Assembly (NCBI GenBank): GCA_903847285.1
Contig: CAINDH010000282.1
Span: 1 to 5,015, forward strand
Reading direction: 5' to 3'
Origin: an uncultured Verrucomicrobia subdivision 3 bacterium
GTDB taxonomy: Bacteria > Verrucomicrobiota > Verrucomicrobiae > Limisphaerales > UBA11358
DNA length: 5,015 nt
In this document: positions 1 to 5,015 of the stretch, piece by piece
Layout: every line of letters begins with the position of its first letter
How positions within the stretch are numbered: the first letter of the stretch is position 1
Translations under genes and position numbers: made by a program
Notes under the pieces: generated by a model
Told to the model about the DNA's origin: nothing
Databases searched by the model: none
The model's input: only the letters and a program-made list of their open reading frames with translations

Positions 1-706
1 GCCCGACGTATTCGGTGTCGATCGCGAACAGCCCCATCTCCGCGCCGATCTTGCGATGGTCGCGGCGCTTGGCCTCCTCGATCATCTTGAAGTACTCATC
101 CATCGCGGTCTTGTTCTTGAACGCCGTGCCGTAGATGCGCTGAAGCTGCGGACCTTTTTCGTCGCCCTTGTAATACGCGGCGGCCACGCTGGTGAGCTTG
201 AACGCACCGATGTTGCCCGTGCGCATCACGTGCGGCCCAGCGCACAGGTCAACAAAATCACCGTTCTTAAAATAGGAGATCGGCTCGCTCTCGGGAATCT
301 GCTTGAGCAAATCCAGCTTGAACTTCGAGGCGTTGCCGGGCCGCTCACCGAGTCCGCCCAGCCGTCCGCTCTCCGCGTCTTTGATCGCCTGCTCGCGGGT
401 GACTTCGCTCTTCTCAAAGACGTTGTTCGCTTTGATCTCCTTCTTCATCTCGGCCTCGATCTTCTCGAAATCCTCGGGCGAGATGCGGTGGGAGCATTCG
501 AGGTCGTAGTAGAAGCCGTTCTCGACCGGCGGGCCGTAGGCGAACTGGGCATCGGGCCAGAGCCGCAGGATAGCGGTGGCCATGACATGGGCGCAGGAGT
601 GGCGGAGGCGCTCCAGCTCGGTCATCTTCGCGCGGTCGTCGAGGGTTTTGCGTTCGGGATTCAACGCATGGGATGGATCAGTCGTCGGTTTTTGTTCAGC
701 GGACAT
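1..706 (-). CDS. thrS: Threonyl-tRNA synthetase, N-terminal part (5' partial gene, no TGS domain)
   Basis: Threonyl-tRNA synthetase (class II) charges tRNA-Thr with threonine in the cytoplasm. Translating the minus strand gives 235 uninterrupted residues before the gene runs off the left edge. Seen: RHSCAHVMA at residues 35-43, PPVENGFYYDLE around 59-70, DLCAGPH at 153-159, and YGTAFKNK leading into AKRRDHRKIGAEMGLF near the cut end. H36, H40, C155 and H159 form the HxxxH plus CxxxH set that defines the second-additional (tRNA-Thr editing) domain, so Ser-tRNA-Thr proofreading looks intact. The class II catalytic core lies outside the window. The start is ATG at 704-706; an in-frame TAA at 716-718, only three codons upstream, rules out a longer form. 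The editing domain therefore begins about 35 residues in, where E. coli ThrRS first has a roughly 60-residue TGS domain. No clear Shine-Dalgarno precedes the ATG. Identity is very secure; the missing TGS domain is read directly from the sequence. Confidence 0.96.
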   Translation of the reverse strand, partial: MSAEQKPTTDPSHALNPERKTLDDRAKMTELERLRHSCAHVMATAILRLWPDAQFAYGPPVENGFYYDLECSHRISPEDFEKIEAEMKKEIKANNVFEKSEVTREQAIKDAESGRLGGLGERPGNASKFKLDLLKQIPESEPISYFKNGDFVDLCAGPHVMRTGNIGAFKLTSVAAAYYKGDEKGPQLQRIYGTAFKNKTAMDEYFKMIEEAKRRDHRKIGAEMGLFAIDTEYVG

Positions 707-751
707 GGCGGAAATTTAACAACAAAGGAGCGAAGAAACGAAGTAGAAATT

Positions 752-761
752 TGGCATGCCA
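752..761. promoter_or_regulatory. 10-bp perfect palindrome TGGCATGCCA, possible operator upstream of thrS
   Basis: TGGCATGCCA is a perfect 10-bp palindrome flanked by AT-rich sequence (AAATT before, TTTG after), 46 bp upstream of the thrS start codon. The core GGCATGC occurs again at 803-809. Its position would suit a site for a dimeric regulator or a promoter-proximal element. A 10-bp palindrome can occur by chance, and I cannot link it to a known regulator. Confidence 0.25.
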
Positions 762-814
762 TTTGTGCTTTTGCATCTTGTTTGTTCCCGCAACCGGGGA
801 CAGGCATGCATAGG

Positions 815-955
815 CTACCCCGAATCGCAGGGGCTGACCGCTTCGTGAATGGTGACGGCTTTGATATGGACGAGGGCGTTGTCCAATTGATCGAGCCCTG
901 CCGGCGCCTTGATCTTGGTTGTGCCCAAAGGTGGGCCCTGGCTCCCAAACGGATG
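815..955 (-). other. Possible short coding remnant or very small ORF in the intergenic region
   Basis: On the minus strand, the open stretch between the TAA at 956-958 and the TAG at 815-817 reads as about 46 codons. Its middle, beginning KIKAPAGLDQLDNALVHIKA at about 909, has a coding-like look: most codons from there to the stop end in G or C, as in the neighbouring genes, and the residue mix is protein-like. There is no ATG at its head and no ribosome-binding site. It could be the tail of a decayed gene, part of a conserved intergenic element, or chance. An opposite-strand frame through the same bases also looks moderately coding-like, which weakens the case. I do not recognise the peptide. 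Confidence 0.2.
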
Positions 956-1033
956 TTATTCAAAATGGAAAGGGTTAGGGTCGCGATCGCGCTTTCCGGG
1001 GCTCGCTGCTGATACGATGCCAGGCTATTTTTC

Positions 1034-1048
1034 CCGGTTGCCAACCGG
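1034..1048. promoter_or_regulatory. 15-bp palindrome (7-bp arms, 1-nt centre), candidate operator for the aldehyde dehydrogenase gene
   Basis: CCGGTTG-C-CAACCGG is a perfect inverted repeat with 7-bp arms around one central base, ending 24 bp before the ATG at 1073. The odd-centred TTGnCAA core in a compact palindrome is the style of site bound by dimeric helix-turn-helix repressors such as GntR or LacI family members. Hydroxyproline clusters are commonly controlled by GntR-type regulators, but none is encoded in this window. The position, within or just after an expected promoter, would suit repression. As RNA it would form only a short hairpin with an impossibly tight loop, and no T-run follows, so it is not a terminator. 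Confidence 0.4.
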
Positions 1049-1072
1049 CGCAAACCCTCCAACACTGTCTTC

Positions 1073-2671
1073 ATGAATTTTCAACTAACCGGAAGGCAGC
1101 TGGTCGCGGGCAAATGGATTTCCGCAGGCAGCCCGATATTGCGTGGAATGAATCCGGCCACCGGCGAGGTGCTGGAACCTGTCTTCGCCCATGCAACCGA
1201 TGCGGAAGCGGACGCCGCGATGCAATCAGCCCAGCGCGCCTTTGCCGTCACGCGCGAACTTTCCGTCACGCGCCGCGTGCAGTTGCTCGAAGCCATCGCC
1301 GGACAAATCATGGCGCTCGGCGACCCGCTGCTTCAGCGCGCCCAATTGGAAACCGGCCTGGCGCCGGCGCGCCTGGCGGGCGAACGCGCCCGCACTTGCA
1401 ACCAGCTTAAACATTTTGCCGAAGTGCTCCGCGAAGGTTCGTGGACCGGCGCGGTCATTGATACCGCCGATCCCCAACGTCAGCCGCTGCCCAAGCCGGA
1501 TGTCCGTCGCATCGCGCGCCCGATCGGCCCAGTCGTGGTTTTTGGCGCGGGCAATTTTCCGTTTGCCTACGGTGCGTGCGGCGGCGATACCGCGTCGGCA
1601 CTCGCGGCCGGTAATCCGGTCATCGTCAAGGCGCACGAATGTCATCCGGGCGTGAACGAACTGTTCGCGCATGCCGTTCTCGCCGCTTTGGAGGAATGCG
1701 GATTGCCGTCGGGAATTTTTCAACTGCTTCAAGGCCCCGGCGCAACCGTGGGCCAGGCCCTCGTGAAACATCCCGCCACCCAAGCCGTCGGGTTTACCGG
1801 ATCGAAGCGTGCCGGACGCGCGCTGTTCGATCTCGCTTCGGCGCGGCCGGTGCCGATTCCGGTCTTTGCGGAAATGGGGAGTGTGAATCCGCTGGTGATT
1901 TTGCCCGGTGCATTCGCCGAGCGCACCGGCGCCATCGCGGCCGGGCTCGCCCAATCTATCACCGCTGGCGCCGGGCAGTTCTGCACCAAACCCGGTCTGA
2001 TTTTTGTGATCAGCAATTCCGCCGCTGAAAATTTCATCGGGCTACTCGCAAAACAGATGGCTGCCGTTCCGGCGACCACGATGCTGGGCGCCGACATGCG
2101 AAAGAGGTTCTGCGTCGCAACGACAACGTTTCAGAATATTTCCGGCGTGCGGACGGTTCTGGCGAACGCGCCTTCCGGTTTCGCCGCCATGTCGCCGCAG
2201 CTGTTTGCCGTGGATTCCGCAACGTGGCGGGCGCAGGGCGAATTGCACGAAGAAGCATTCGGCCCGGGAGCGGTGGTGGTAGGCTGTCGAGACCTTTCTG
2301 ACCTATATGAGACGATTGCATTGGTCGGCGGAAATCTCACCGCCACGTTGCACGCGGGCGCGGCGGATTCTGCAGGCGAAGTTCAGGCTGTTGCGGAATT
2401 GCTCGCCCAATTCGCCGGGCGAGTGATCTTCAACGGTTTTCCCACCGGTGTGGAAGTTTGTCATGCAATGGTTCACGGCGGCCCCTATCCGGCGACCTGC
2501 GCGCCCTCGACCACGTCCGTCGGGGCGCTGGCCATTCAGCGTTTTGTGCGGCCGGTTTGTTTTCAAAATGCGTCCGATGCATGGCTGCCGGCGGAATTGC
2601 AGAACGCCAATCCGCGCGGCATCTGGCGCACCGTGAATGGTCAGTGGACGAAGGCCTCCATTCAGGCGTAG
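1073..2671 (+). CDS. 2-oxoglutarate semialdehyde (2,5-dioxopentanoate) dehydrogenase, aldehyde dehydrogenase family
   Basis: This 532-residue NAD(P)-dependent aldehyde dehydrogenase most likely oxidises 2-oxoglutarate semialdehyde to 2-oxoglutarate, the last step of hydroxyproline (and some pentose or hexarate) catabolism, in the cytosol. Seen: an N-terminal tag GRQLVAGKWISAG (7-19); GAGNFPFAYG (158-167) with oxyanion Asn161; VIVKAHECHP (183-192) with cofactor-binding Lys186; GFTGS (240-244); FAEMGSVNP (265-273) with general base Glu267; GQFCTKPG (301-308) with nucleophile Cys304; and EEAFGP (393-398). All catalytic residues are present. The GNFPFAYG and FAEMGSVNP wording and the length fit the type III ketoglutarate semialdehyde dehydrogenases, which as a family generally prefer NADP+. 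The neighbouring epimerase and D-amino-acid oxidoreductase point the same way. ATG 1073 fits the family's N-terminus. No Shine-Dalgarno is visible in the preceding AACCCTCCAACACTGTCTTC. Its 3' end overlaps the convergent oxidase gene. A generic aldehyde dehydrogenase acting on another substrate is the main alternative. Confidence 0.9.
   Translation: MNFQLTGRQLVAGKWISAGSPILRGMNPATGEVLEPVFAHATDAEADAAMQSAQRAFAVTRELSVTRRVQLLEAIAGQIMALGDPLLQRAQLETGLAPARLAGERARTCNQLKHFAEVLREGSWTGAVIDTADPQRQPLPKPDVRRIARPIGPVVVFGAGNFPFAYGACGGDTASALAAGNPVIVKAHECHPGVNELFAHAVLAALEECGLPSGIFQLLQGPGATVGQALVKHPATQAVGFTGSKRAGRALFDLASARPVPIPVFAEMGSVNPLVILPGAFAERTGAIAAGLAQSITAGAGQFCTKPGLIFVISNSAAENFIGLLAKQMAAVPATTMLGADMRKRFCVATTTFQNISGVRTVLANAPSGFAAMSPQLFAVDSATWRAQGELHEEAFGPGAVVVGCRDLSDLYETIALVGGNLTATLHAGAADSAGEVQAVAELLAQFAGRVIFNGFPTGVEVCHAMVHGGPYPATCAPSTTSVGALAIQRFVRPVCFQNASDAWLPAELQNANPRGIWRTVNGQWTKASIQA
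2662..2671. other. 10-bp tail-to-tail overlap of two convergent genes
   Basis: The TAG of the aldehyde dehydrogenase (2669-2671) lies inside the last codons of the oppositely transcribed oxidase, whose TGA is read from 2662-2664. The two genes share these 10 bp. No space is left for a bidirectional terminator between them, so any transcription end must sit inside the opposing gene, or the mRNAs must overlap at their 3' ends. Confidence 0.9.
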
Positions 2672-3915
2672 CGGTCCGGCGAGAGCAGGCGCAAATCCAA
2701 CGCGGTTTTTTCGCCGCTGATGATTTCGCTCACGAGGCGGCCGGTGATGGGGCTCAGGCTCATGCCCATCATCGCGTGGCCGGTGGCGAGAATGAGGTTG
2801 GAGAATTTCGCCGTGCGGCCGAGATACGGCAACCCGTCCGGCGAGCATGGCCGCAGCCCGCACCACGGTTGCACGCCGGAAAAATCCTCCGGCGCAAATT
2901 TCGGAAAATATTGCGGCACGGCCTTGATGATCCCCTGAATGCGGGCCGGATTGATGTCTGCATTCAGCCCGGCAATTTCCATCGTGCCGCCGAAACGCAG
3001 CGCTGTGGCCATCGGGGTGATGGCCAGGCGCGCCTCGGTGAAAATGGAGCACCGCTGCGGCAATTCGCGGGGCTCCGGCAGCGTGAGGCTGTAACCTTTG
3101 CCAGCTTGGATGGGGATTTTCAATCCCAGCTTCTGCACCAGCGCCGGCGACCACGAGCCGCCGCATAAAACGATTTCGTCCGCCGTCAATTCACCGTGCA
3201 CTGTCTCCACGGCGCAGATTTCCCCCCCGCGAATTTTAAGATTGGTGACCGCGGAGTTCCACAGGAACGCCACGCCGAGTTTTTCGGTTTCGCGTCGCAG
3301 CGCTTCCATGAAGCGCTCCGGCGAGAAATGCGCGTCCTTCGGAAAATAAACCGCGCCGGCCACGTCCATGGTCACGCCTGGGTCGAGCGTGGCGGCCTGC
3401 CGCGCGTCGAGCACCTCGGCCGGGACGCCGAGTTGATTTGCCTGTGCGGCGTAGTGTGCTTCCTCGTCCAGGCCGCGCTGCGTTTTGCAAAGCATCAGCA
3501 GCCCACGCGTCACGAGGCCGAATTCGTTCTGCGTTTGTCCGGCGAGTTCCTCGAACAGAGCGCGGCTGGCAAAATTCAAATCGCGCAGCAGCGGCGCGCT
3601 GCGGCGGACATGTTCCGCGCTGGCCGCGCGCCAAAACTTGATCGCCCAGTCGAGTAATCCGCCGTTGAATCGCGGCTTGATGTAGAACGGCGATTCCGGA
3701 TTCCACATCCATTTCAGGCCTGATTTCACCATGCCCGGTGCGGCCAGCGGAACAAAATGGCTGGGCACAATCATCCCGGCGTTGCCGAACGAGCAGCCGT
3801 CGCGCTGCGCGCCGCGGCTTTCCAGCACCATGACGCGATGTCCTTTGCGCGCGCAATGCAGCGCCACCGAAAGTCCGATGGCGCCGGCGCCGATGATGAC
3901 AACGTCCTTGCTCAT
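2662..3915 (-). CDS. FAD-dependent D-amino-acid oxidoreductase, probable cis-4-hydroxy-D-proline dehydrogenase
   Basis: This 417-residue flavoenzyme of the DAO/DadA family probably oxidises cis-4-hydroxy-D-proline to 1-pyrroline-4-hydroxy-2-carboxylate. Seen: an N-terminal dinucleotide-binding fold VVIIGAGAIGLSVAL (5-19) with GxGxxG and an acidic residue, E32, ending strand 2; CSFGNAGMIVPSHFVPLAAPG (41-61), the DadA-type segment near the flavin; YFPKDAHFSPERF (190-202); LCGGSWSP (250-257); and the C-terminal WCGLRPCSPDGLPYLG (351-366) followed by ATGHAMMGMSLSPITG (377-392), which closes the FAD site. No signal peptide or membrane helix is evident. The start is ATG 3913-3915: the Rossmann strand begins three residues later, as expected. 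The frame stays open to an ATG at 4125, but that extension crosses the intergenic hairpin and the end of the epimerase gene, so it is rejected. The spacer to the upstream epimerase is 103 bp. A single polypeptide of this size matches the one-subunit type of D-hydroxyproline dehydrogenase rather than the multi-subunit type. A broader D-amino-acid dehydrogenase (DadA) is the alternative; context decides. Confidence 0.88.
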   Translation of the reverse strand: MSKDVVIIGAGAIGLSVALHCARKGHRVMVLESRGAQRDGCSFGNAGMIVPSHFVPLAAPGMVKSGLKWMWNPESPFYIKPRFNGGLLDWAIKFWRAASAEHVRRSAPLLRDLNFASRALFEELAGQTQNEFGLVTRGLLMLCKTQRGLDEEAHYAAQANQLGVPAEVLDARQAATLDPGVTMDVAGAVYFPKDAHFSPERFMEALRRETEKLGVAFLWNSAVTNLKIRGGEICAVETVHGELTADEIVLCGGSWSPALVQKLGLKIPIQAGKGYSLTLPEPRELPQRCSIFTEARLAITPMATALRFGGTMEIAGLNADINPARIQGIIKAVPQYFPKFAPEDFSGVQPWCGLRPCSPDGLPYLGRTAKFSNLILATGHAMMGMSLSPITGRLVSEIISGEKTALDLRLLSPDRYA

Positions 3916-3952
3916 TGTCGGTTTTTTGATGTTCCGCCAGTCATTGGGCTGC

Positions 3953-3991
3953 GGAGAATGCCAGCCAAGCGCCTGAGGGCTGGCGCACTCC
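3953..3991. repeat. Long imperfect hairpin, probable REP-like dispersed palindromic element
   Basis: Arms GGAGAATGCCAGCC (3953-3966) and GGCTGGCGCACTCC (3978-3991) pair at 11 of 14 positions, with only the central three mismatched, around an 11-nt loop. No T-run follows on either strand, so an intrinsic terminator is unlikely. Beyond the right arm the sequence continues AAAACGCTTCGCGCGGG. The string CGCACTCCAAAACGCTTCGCG resembles a palindromic repeat I associate with Verrucomicrobiota intergenic regions; that is from memory and untested. It occupies much of the 103-bp gap between the epimerase and the oxidase in their transcript, so it could act as a processing or stability element setting the two expression levels. 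Confidence 0.55.
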
Positions 3992-4018
3992 AAAACGCTT
4001 CGCGCGGGTGGACGCATT

Positions 4019-4945
4019 TTACCGGATGCCCCAGCAATACGGATCCTCATTGGCAAGCAGCAGGGTGGATTCTGCGTTGACGTGGGCCGAGCCGGTGATG
4101 ATGGGCAGGACTTGGTGGTGTTCACGATTTAGCCAGTGAAATTTGCCGGCGAACTTGCCGCCCAAAATGCTTTCTTGAATCCACGTTTCGCCTTCGGCCA
4201 GTTTGCCGTCGGCGGCGAGGCACGCGAGCTTGGCGCTGGTGCCGGTGCCGCACGGCGAGCGGTCATACGCTTTGCCCGGACACAGAACAAAATTCCGCGA
4301 CTGGCCTCCGTCCTGCGGCGGGCCGAACAGCTCAACATGATCCACTTCGGGAAACCCCTGCGCGTTCAGGGCCTGCCGGAGGCGCCAGGTGAAATCGGTG
4401 AGCGATTCGACATGGGCTAAAGAGAGCTCGCGGCCGTGTTCGCCGACGAGAAAAAACCAGTTGCCACCCCAGGCGACGTCGCCGGTGATTTTGCCAATCT
4501 GCGGCGCGTCAATCGACACGGATTTGGCTTTGCGGAAGCTCGGCACGTTCGCCACGGAGACCTCGCCGTTCGCGTGCAGCGTGGCGGTGACGGTACCGGC
4601 CGGTGTTTCTATTTTGTGCACCCCGGGCTTGATTTTGCCTAGGTGCGCCAGCGTGACGACAAGTCCGATGGTGCCGTGGCCGCACATTGCGAGGCAGCCG
4701 ACATTGTTGAAAAAAATCACTCCGCAGACGCAGGATTTATCCGCCGGCTCCACCAGCAGCGCGCCCACTAAAACATTTGAACCCCGGGGCTCGTTGACCA
4801 CGGCGGAGCGAAACGCGTCATGCTGCTGGCGGAAAACATTCAACTGCTCCGCGACGGTCCCCCCCCCCAGTTCAGGCCCGCCGGAGAGGATGACCCGCGT
4901 CGGCTCGCCGCAGGTGTGCGAATCAATGACAGCAACTTTTTTCAT
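4019..4945 (-). CDS. 4-hydroxyproline 2-epimerase (proline racemase family)
   Basis: This 308-residue enzyme most likely interconverts trans-4-hydroxy-L-proline and cis-4-hydroxy-D-proline by cofactor-free two-base catalysis in the cytosol, the entry step of hydroxyproline use (lhpA/hypRE type). Seen: the N-terminal VIDSHTCGEPTRVI (6-19); NEPRGS (51-56); AMCGHGTIG (86-94) with catalytic Cys88; GGNWFFLV (160-167); and YDRSPCGTGTSAK (227-239) with Asp228 and catalytic Cys232. Both catalytic cysteines are present, which argues for an epimerase or racemase and against trans-3-hydroxyproline dehydratase, where the second residue is usually Thr. The length is normal for the family. ATG 4943-4945 places VIDSHTGGE-like sequence at the right distance; no Shine-Dalgarno is seen. 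A 10-G run encodes L26-G29. The oxidase follows after 103 bp, and another probable gene ends 10 bp upstream, suggesting an operon. Proline racemase is possible, but the GGNWFFLV segment and the neighbours favour hydroxyproline. Confidence 0.93.
   Translation of the reverse strand: MKKVAVIDSHTCGEPTRVILSGGPELGGGTVAEQLNVFRQQHDAFRSAVVNEPRGSNVLVGALLVEPADKSCVCGVIFFNNVGCLAMCGHGTIGLVVTLAHLGKIKPGVHKIETPAGTVTATLHANGEVSVANVPSFRKAKSVSIDAPQIGKITGDVAWGGNWFFLVGEHGRELSLAHVESLTDFTWRLRQALNAQGFPEVDHVELFGPPQDGGQSRNFVLCPGKAYDRSPCGTGTSAKLACLAADGKLAEGETWIQESILGGKFAGKFHWLNREHHQVLPIITGSAHVNAESTLLLANEDPYCWGIR
4859..4868. repeat. Homopolymer of 10 C (10 G on the coding strand) inside the epimerase gene
   Basis: Ten consecutive C on the plus strand read as CTG GGG GGG GGG ACC in the epimerase, residues L26-T30. 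The frame is open at exactly this length. Runs of this length slip easily in replication and in sequencing, and a change of one base would truncate the enzyme near residue 30. A glycine-rich stretch at this place is normal for the family, so the residues make sense; the codon choice (three GGG in a row) is what is unusual. Confidence 0.9.
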
Positions 4946-4955
4946 TTAGGAAAAT

Positions 4956-5015
4956 TCAGATGGCGCCCTTGAACCCGAATTCCGAAATGGGGTAGGGATG
5001 GCGCGCTGCGCTGCC
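4956..5015 (-). CDS. C-terminal end of an upstream gene of the operon (partial, unidentified)
   Basis: The minus strand from the right edge reads GSAARHPYPISEFGFKGAI followed by TGA at 4956-4958. Codons are rich in G or C at the third position, as in the neighbouring genes, and the peptide looks like a natural protein tail. The stop lies 10 bp before the epimerase ATG, a typical operon spacing. Too little is visible for identification. The missing pathway step, the DapA-family 1-pyrroline-4-hydroxy-2-carboxylate deaminase, is a candidate from context only. With 19 codons, a chance open frame cannot be excluded. Confidence 0.45.
   Translation of the reverse strand, partial: GSAARHPYPISEFGFKGAI

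Larger units (their letters stand above)
707..1072. other. Divergent intergenic region between thrS and the aldehyde dehydrogenase gene
   Basis: This 366-bp stretch separates two divergently transcribed genes and must carry both 5' leaders and, presumably, both promoters. I see two perfect palindromes (752-761 and 1034-1048), a third palindromic string CGCGATCGCG at 982-991, and a possible short coding remnant on the minus strand (815-955). No tRNA, T-box antiterminator, riboswitch or Rho-independent terminator could be recognised. No convincing sigma-70 -35/-10 pair stood out. A TATTTT at 1025-1030 is the closest -10-like string upstream of the aldehyde dehydrogenase, but no matching -35 box is evident. 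Open frames crossing the region on either strand are chance extensions of frames antisense to, or out of phase with, thrS. Confidence 0.7.

Noticed and set aside
967..997. Inverted repeat GGAAAG...CTTTCC enclosing CGCGATCGCG (contains GCGATCGC, the cyanobacterial HIP1 octamer)
   Set aside because: Only one copy is in the window, the outer arms are short and off-centre, and nothing else suggests a cyanobacterium; I treat it as chance.
56..1012. Plus-strand open frame of 318 codons
   Set aside because: It is antisense to thrS for most of its length, has no recognisable domain, and the minus strand carries unmistakable ThrRS motifs.
661..1074. Minus-strand open frame of 137 codons spanning the intergenic region
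   Set aside because: It is out of frame with thrS, runs into its N-terminus, and has a low-complexity, arginine- and serine-rich translation without family resemblance.
2303..3166. Minus-strand 287-codon frame and similar long frames antisense to or out of phase with the three catabolic genes
   Set aside because: These are shadows of GC-rich genes: arginine- and alanine-rich translations with no motifs, while the real frames carry complete catalytic signatures.
3960..3984. Intrinsic terminator after the epimerase
   Set aside because: The stem is good but no T-run follows on either strand, and the oxidase in the same direction continues the pathway.
3916..4125. 70-residue N-terminal extension of the oxidase to an upstream ATG
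   Set aside because: The extension translates the hairpin element and overlaps the epimerase end; the Rossmann motif sits right after the ATG at 3915, as in the family.
1..5015. CRISPR array, tRNA or rRNA gene, insertion sequence, toxin-antitoxin or defence genes
   Set aside because: No regularly spaced repeats, transposase motifs or RNA gene signatures were seen on either strand.

Overview
The window reads as a piece of a GC-rich bacterial chromosome. It holds one housekeeping gene and a trans-4-hydroxy-L-proline catabolic cluster. My best guess at lineage is Verrucomicrobiota (Pedosphaera/Limisphaerales-like) or a relative. That guess rests on codon use, the absence of clear Shine-Dalgarno sequences at all four start codons, and a dispersed-looking palindromic intergenic element whose wording I associate with that group. 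No marker gene settles the taxonomy.

Layout. Positions 1-706 (minus strand) hold the 5' part of thrS (threonyl-tRNA synthetase), running off the left edge. It keeps the tRNA-editing domain but lacks the usual N-terminal TGS domain. Positions 707-1072 are a divergent intergenic region with two perfect palindromes and a possible short coding remnant. Positions 1073-2671 (plus) encode an aldehyde dehydrogenase best read as 2-oxoglutarate semialdehyde (2,5-dioxopentanoate) dehydrogenase. Positions 2662-3915 (minus) encode a DadA-like FAD oxidoreductase, probably cis-4-hydroxy-D-proline dehydrogenase. Its 3' end overlaps that of the aldehyde dehydrogenase by 10 bp. Positions 3916-4018 are a spacer carrying a long imperfect hairpin. 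Positions 4019-4945 (minus) encode a proline-racemase-family 4-hydroxyproline 2-epimerase. Positions 4956-5015 (minus) are probably the last 19 codons of a further gene of the same operon.

How the genes work together. The epimerase converts trans-4-hydroxy-L-proline to cis-4-hydroxy-D-proline. The flavoenzyme oxidises this to 1-pyrroline-4-hydroxy-2-carboxylate. A deaminase of the DapA family, not seen in this window, should yield 2-oxoglutarate semialdehyde. The aldehyde dehydrogenase then oxidises that to 2-oxoglutarate for the TCA cycle. Three of the four canonical steps are therefore present, and the deaminase is the obvious candidate to lie beyond the right edge. The first two enzymes are co-oriented, while the last is transcribed towards them from its own promoter region.

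I see no new defence, mobile or RNA system here. The points most worth a second look are the TGS-less ThrRS start, the 15-bp palindrome just upstream of the aldehyde dehydrogenase, the hairpin element between epimerase and oxidase, the 10-G tract inside the epimerase gene, and the convergent overlapping gene ends.
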